Shown here: positions 5,515 to 5,971 of the stretch, piece after piece
How positions within the stretch are numbered: the first letter of the stretch is position 1
How the letters are laid out: every line of letters begins with the position of its first letter
From: CAZTAO01 sp964611645
GTDB taxonomy: Bacteria; Armatimonadota; UBA5829
DNA: 5,971 nt
Direction of reading: 5' to 3'
Assembly (NCBI GenBank): GCA_964611645.1
Contig: CAZTAO010000129.1
Span: 1 to 5,971, forward strand
Notes under the pieces: generated by a model
Databases searched by the model: none
Told to the model about the DNA's origin: nothing
Seen by the model: only the letters and a program-made list of their open reading frames with translations
Position numbers and translations under genes: made by a program

Positions 5515-5534
5515 GAAGTCTCGCTTTCTATTTC

Positions 5535-5971
5535 TCAGTCTGATCCCGCCAGACCCATCAGGCTGCCGGCGATGAACGCCGCCTGGAGGGCCTTGACCTC
5601 TTCAGTGAAGTGGACGTTGTCTGCATACACATCCGGCCAGAGGTTGCGGGTAAACGAGTAAAGGTCTATGATGGGAAGCCTGCAGTCAACCGCAACAGCC
5701 ACTGCCACCTTGTTGTAGGCCACAACATCGGCGTCGTGCCGCTCGAAGTCAGGCACTAACGCGTTGTGCCTGGCATCGTCAACCGGGGTTGTGGTTATCC
5801 ACCACGGGTAAACCCCCGCCTTCTGTAGTGCCTTTACGGTAGCCCGCAGATTGCTCTCATAGCGGCCGATTTCCACCTGGTGGGTTCCATCTTTCGGGTT
5901 GAACCGGATGTCGTGGAGGCCGCTGTTGAGCAGGACTATATCGTATGTCCTCAGCTTCTCGATGTTCGTGC
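5535..5971 (-). CDS. SGNH/GDSL-type hydrolase, C-terminal part (runs off the edge)
   Basis: The frame is open to the right edge, so the N-terminus with the catalytic Ser (GDS block I) is outside the window; 144 residues are visible. They begin TNIEKLRTYDIVLLNSGLHD, the family's block III strand and loop, here G-L-H-D instead of the canonical G-x-N-D. A helix-strand repeat follows (NLRATVKALQKAGVYPWWIT TTP). Near the C-terminus DNVHFTEE supplies the block V Asp-x-x-His catalytic pair. SGNH enzymes are esterases, often removing acetyl groups from sugars or acting on lipids. A GTG at 5874-5876 is an internal Val codon, not the start. It is the upstream partner of the DUF4838 gene in a probable operon, which suggests de-esterification of the same substrate (inference). 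Confidence 0.82.
   Translation of the reverse strand, partial: TNIEKLRTYDIVLLNSGLHDIRFNPKDGTHQVEIGRYESNLRATVKALQKAGVYPWWITTTPVDDARHNALVPDFERHDADVVAYNKVAVAVAVDCRLPIIDLYSFTRNLWPDVYADNVHFTEEVKALQAAFIAGSLMGLAGSD

Noticed and set aside
4273..5661. Plus-strand frame of 462 codons antisense to the DUF4838 gene
   Set aside because: A GC-driven shadow: low-complexity Val/Glu/Gly-rich translation with no domain, while the opposite strand encodes a clear family member.

Overview
The window reads as a bacterial chromosome segment of moderately high GC. It has a short mobile or accessory part (about 1-1240) and a set of metabolic or surface genes (about 1297-5971). The families on the right (a neutral-ceramidase-like protein, a DUF4838 protein, an SGNH hydrolase and a glycine-rich lipoprotein) are the kind I associate with glycan-rich environmental bacteria such as Planctomycetota or Armatimonadota. 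That placement is only an impression from gene content. No taxonomic marker is present.

Left part. Bases 1-53 are the end of an IS21-family-like element, with two imperfect 23-bp tandem repeats and a terminal ...TTGACA. The element cuts into the 3' end of a small minus-strand reading frame (31-285) and supplies its stop codon. Next comes a degenerate tRNA/tmRNA 3'-end-like stretch (298-325). A convincing excisionase/MerR-like HTH protein follows on the minus strand (454-843). Its upstream region holds a possible promoter, a perfect 12-bp palindrome between the promoter boxes, and an 8-bp inverted repeat in the leader. Beyond it lies a gene-free stretch of about 450 bp. This contains a clear tRNA 3' end (1160-1187) without its 5' half and four exact copies of TGTGACACA, three to the left of the tRNA end and one to the right. 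The layout resembles the attachment site of a tyrosine-recombinase integrative element, with arm-type sites flanking a tRNA-derived core. No integrase gene is in the window.

Right part. A predicted lipoprotein of unknown function (1297-2085, minus) is divergent from a neutral/alkaline ceramidase-like protein (2339-3646, plus). The ceramidase-like gene converges on a DUF4838 protein (3640-5514, minus), and the two coding ends overlap by 7 bp. Upstream of DUF4838, 20 bp away and on the same strand, is the C-terminal part of an SGNH-type hydrolase that runs off the right edge (5535 to beyond 5971). The last two probably form an operon. A shared role for the three enzymes in glycan or glycolipid breakdown is inference from family membership and proximity.

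The observation most worth following is the att-like architecture at 992-1231 next to the excisionase-like gene. The enzymes are recognisable families of unknown substrate, with some unusual active-site substitutions.
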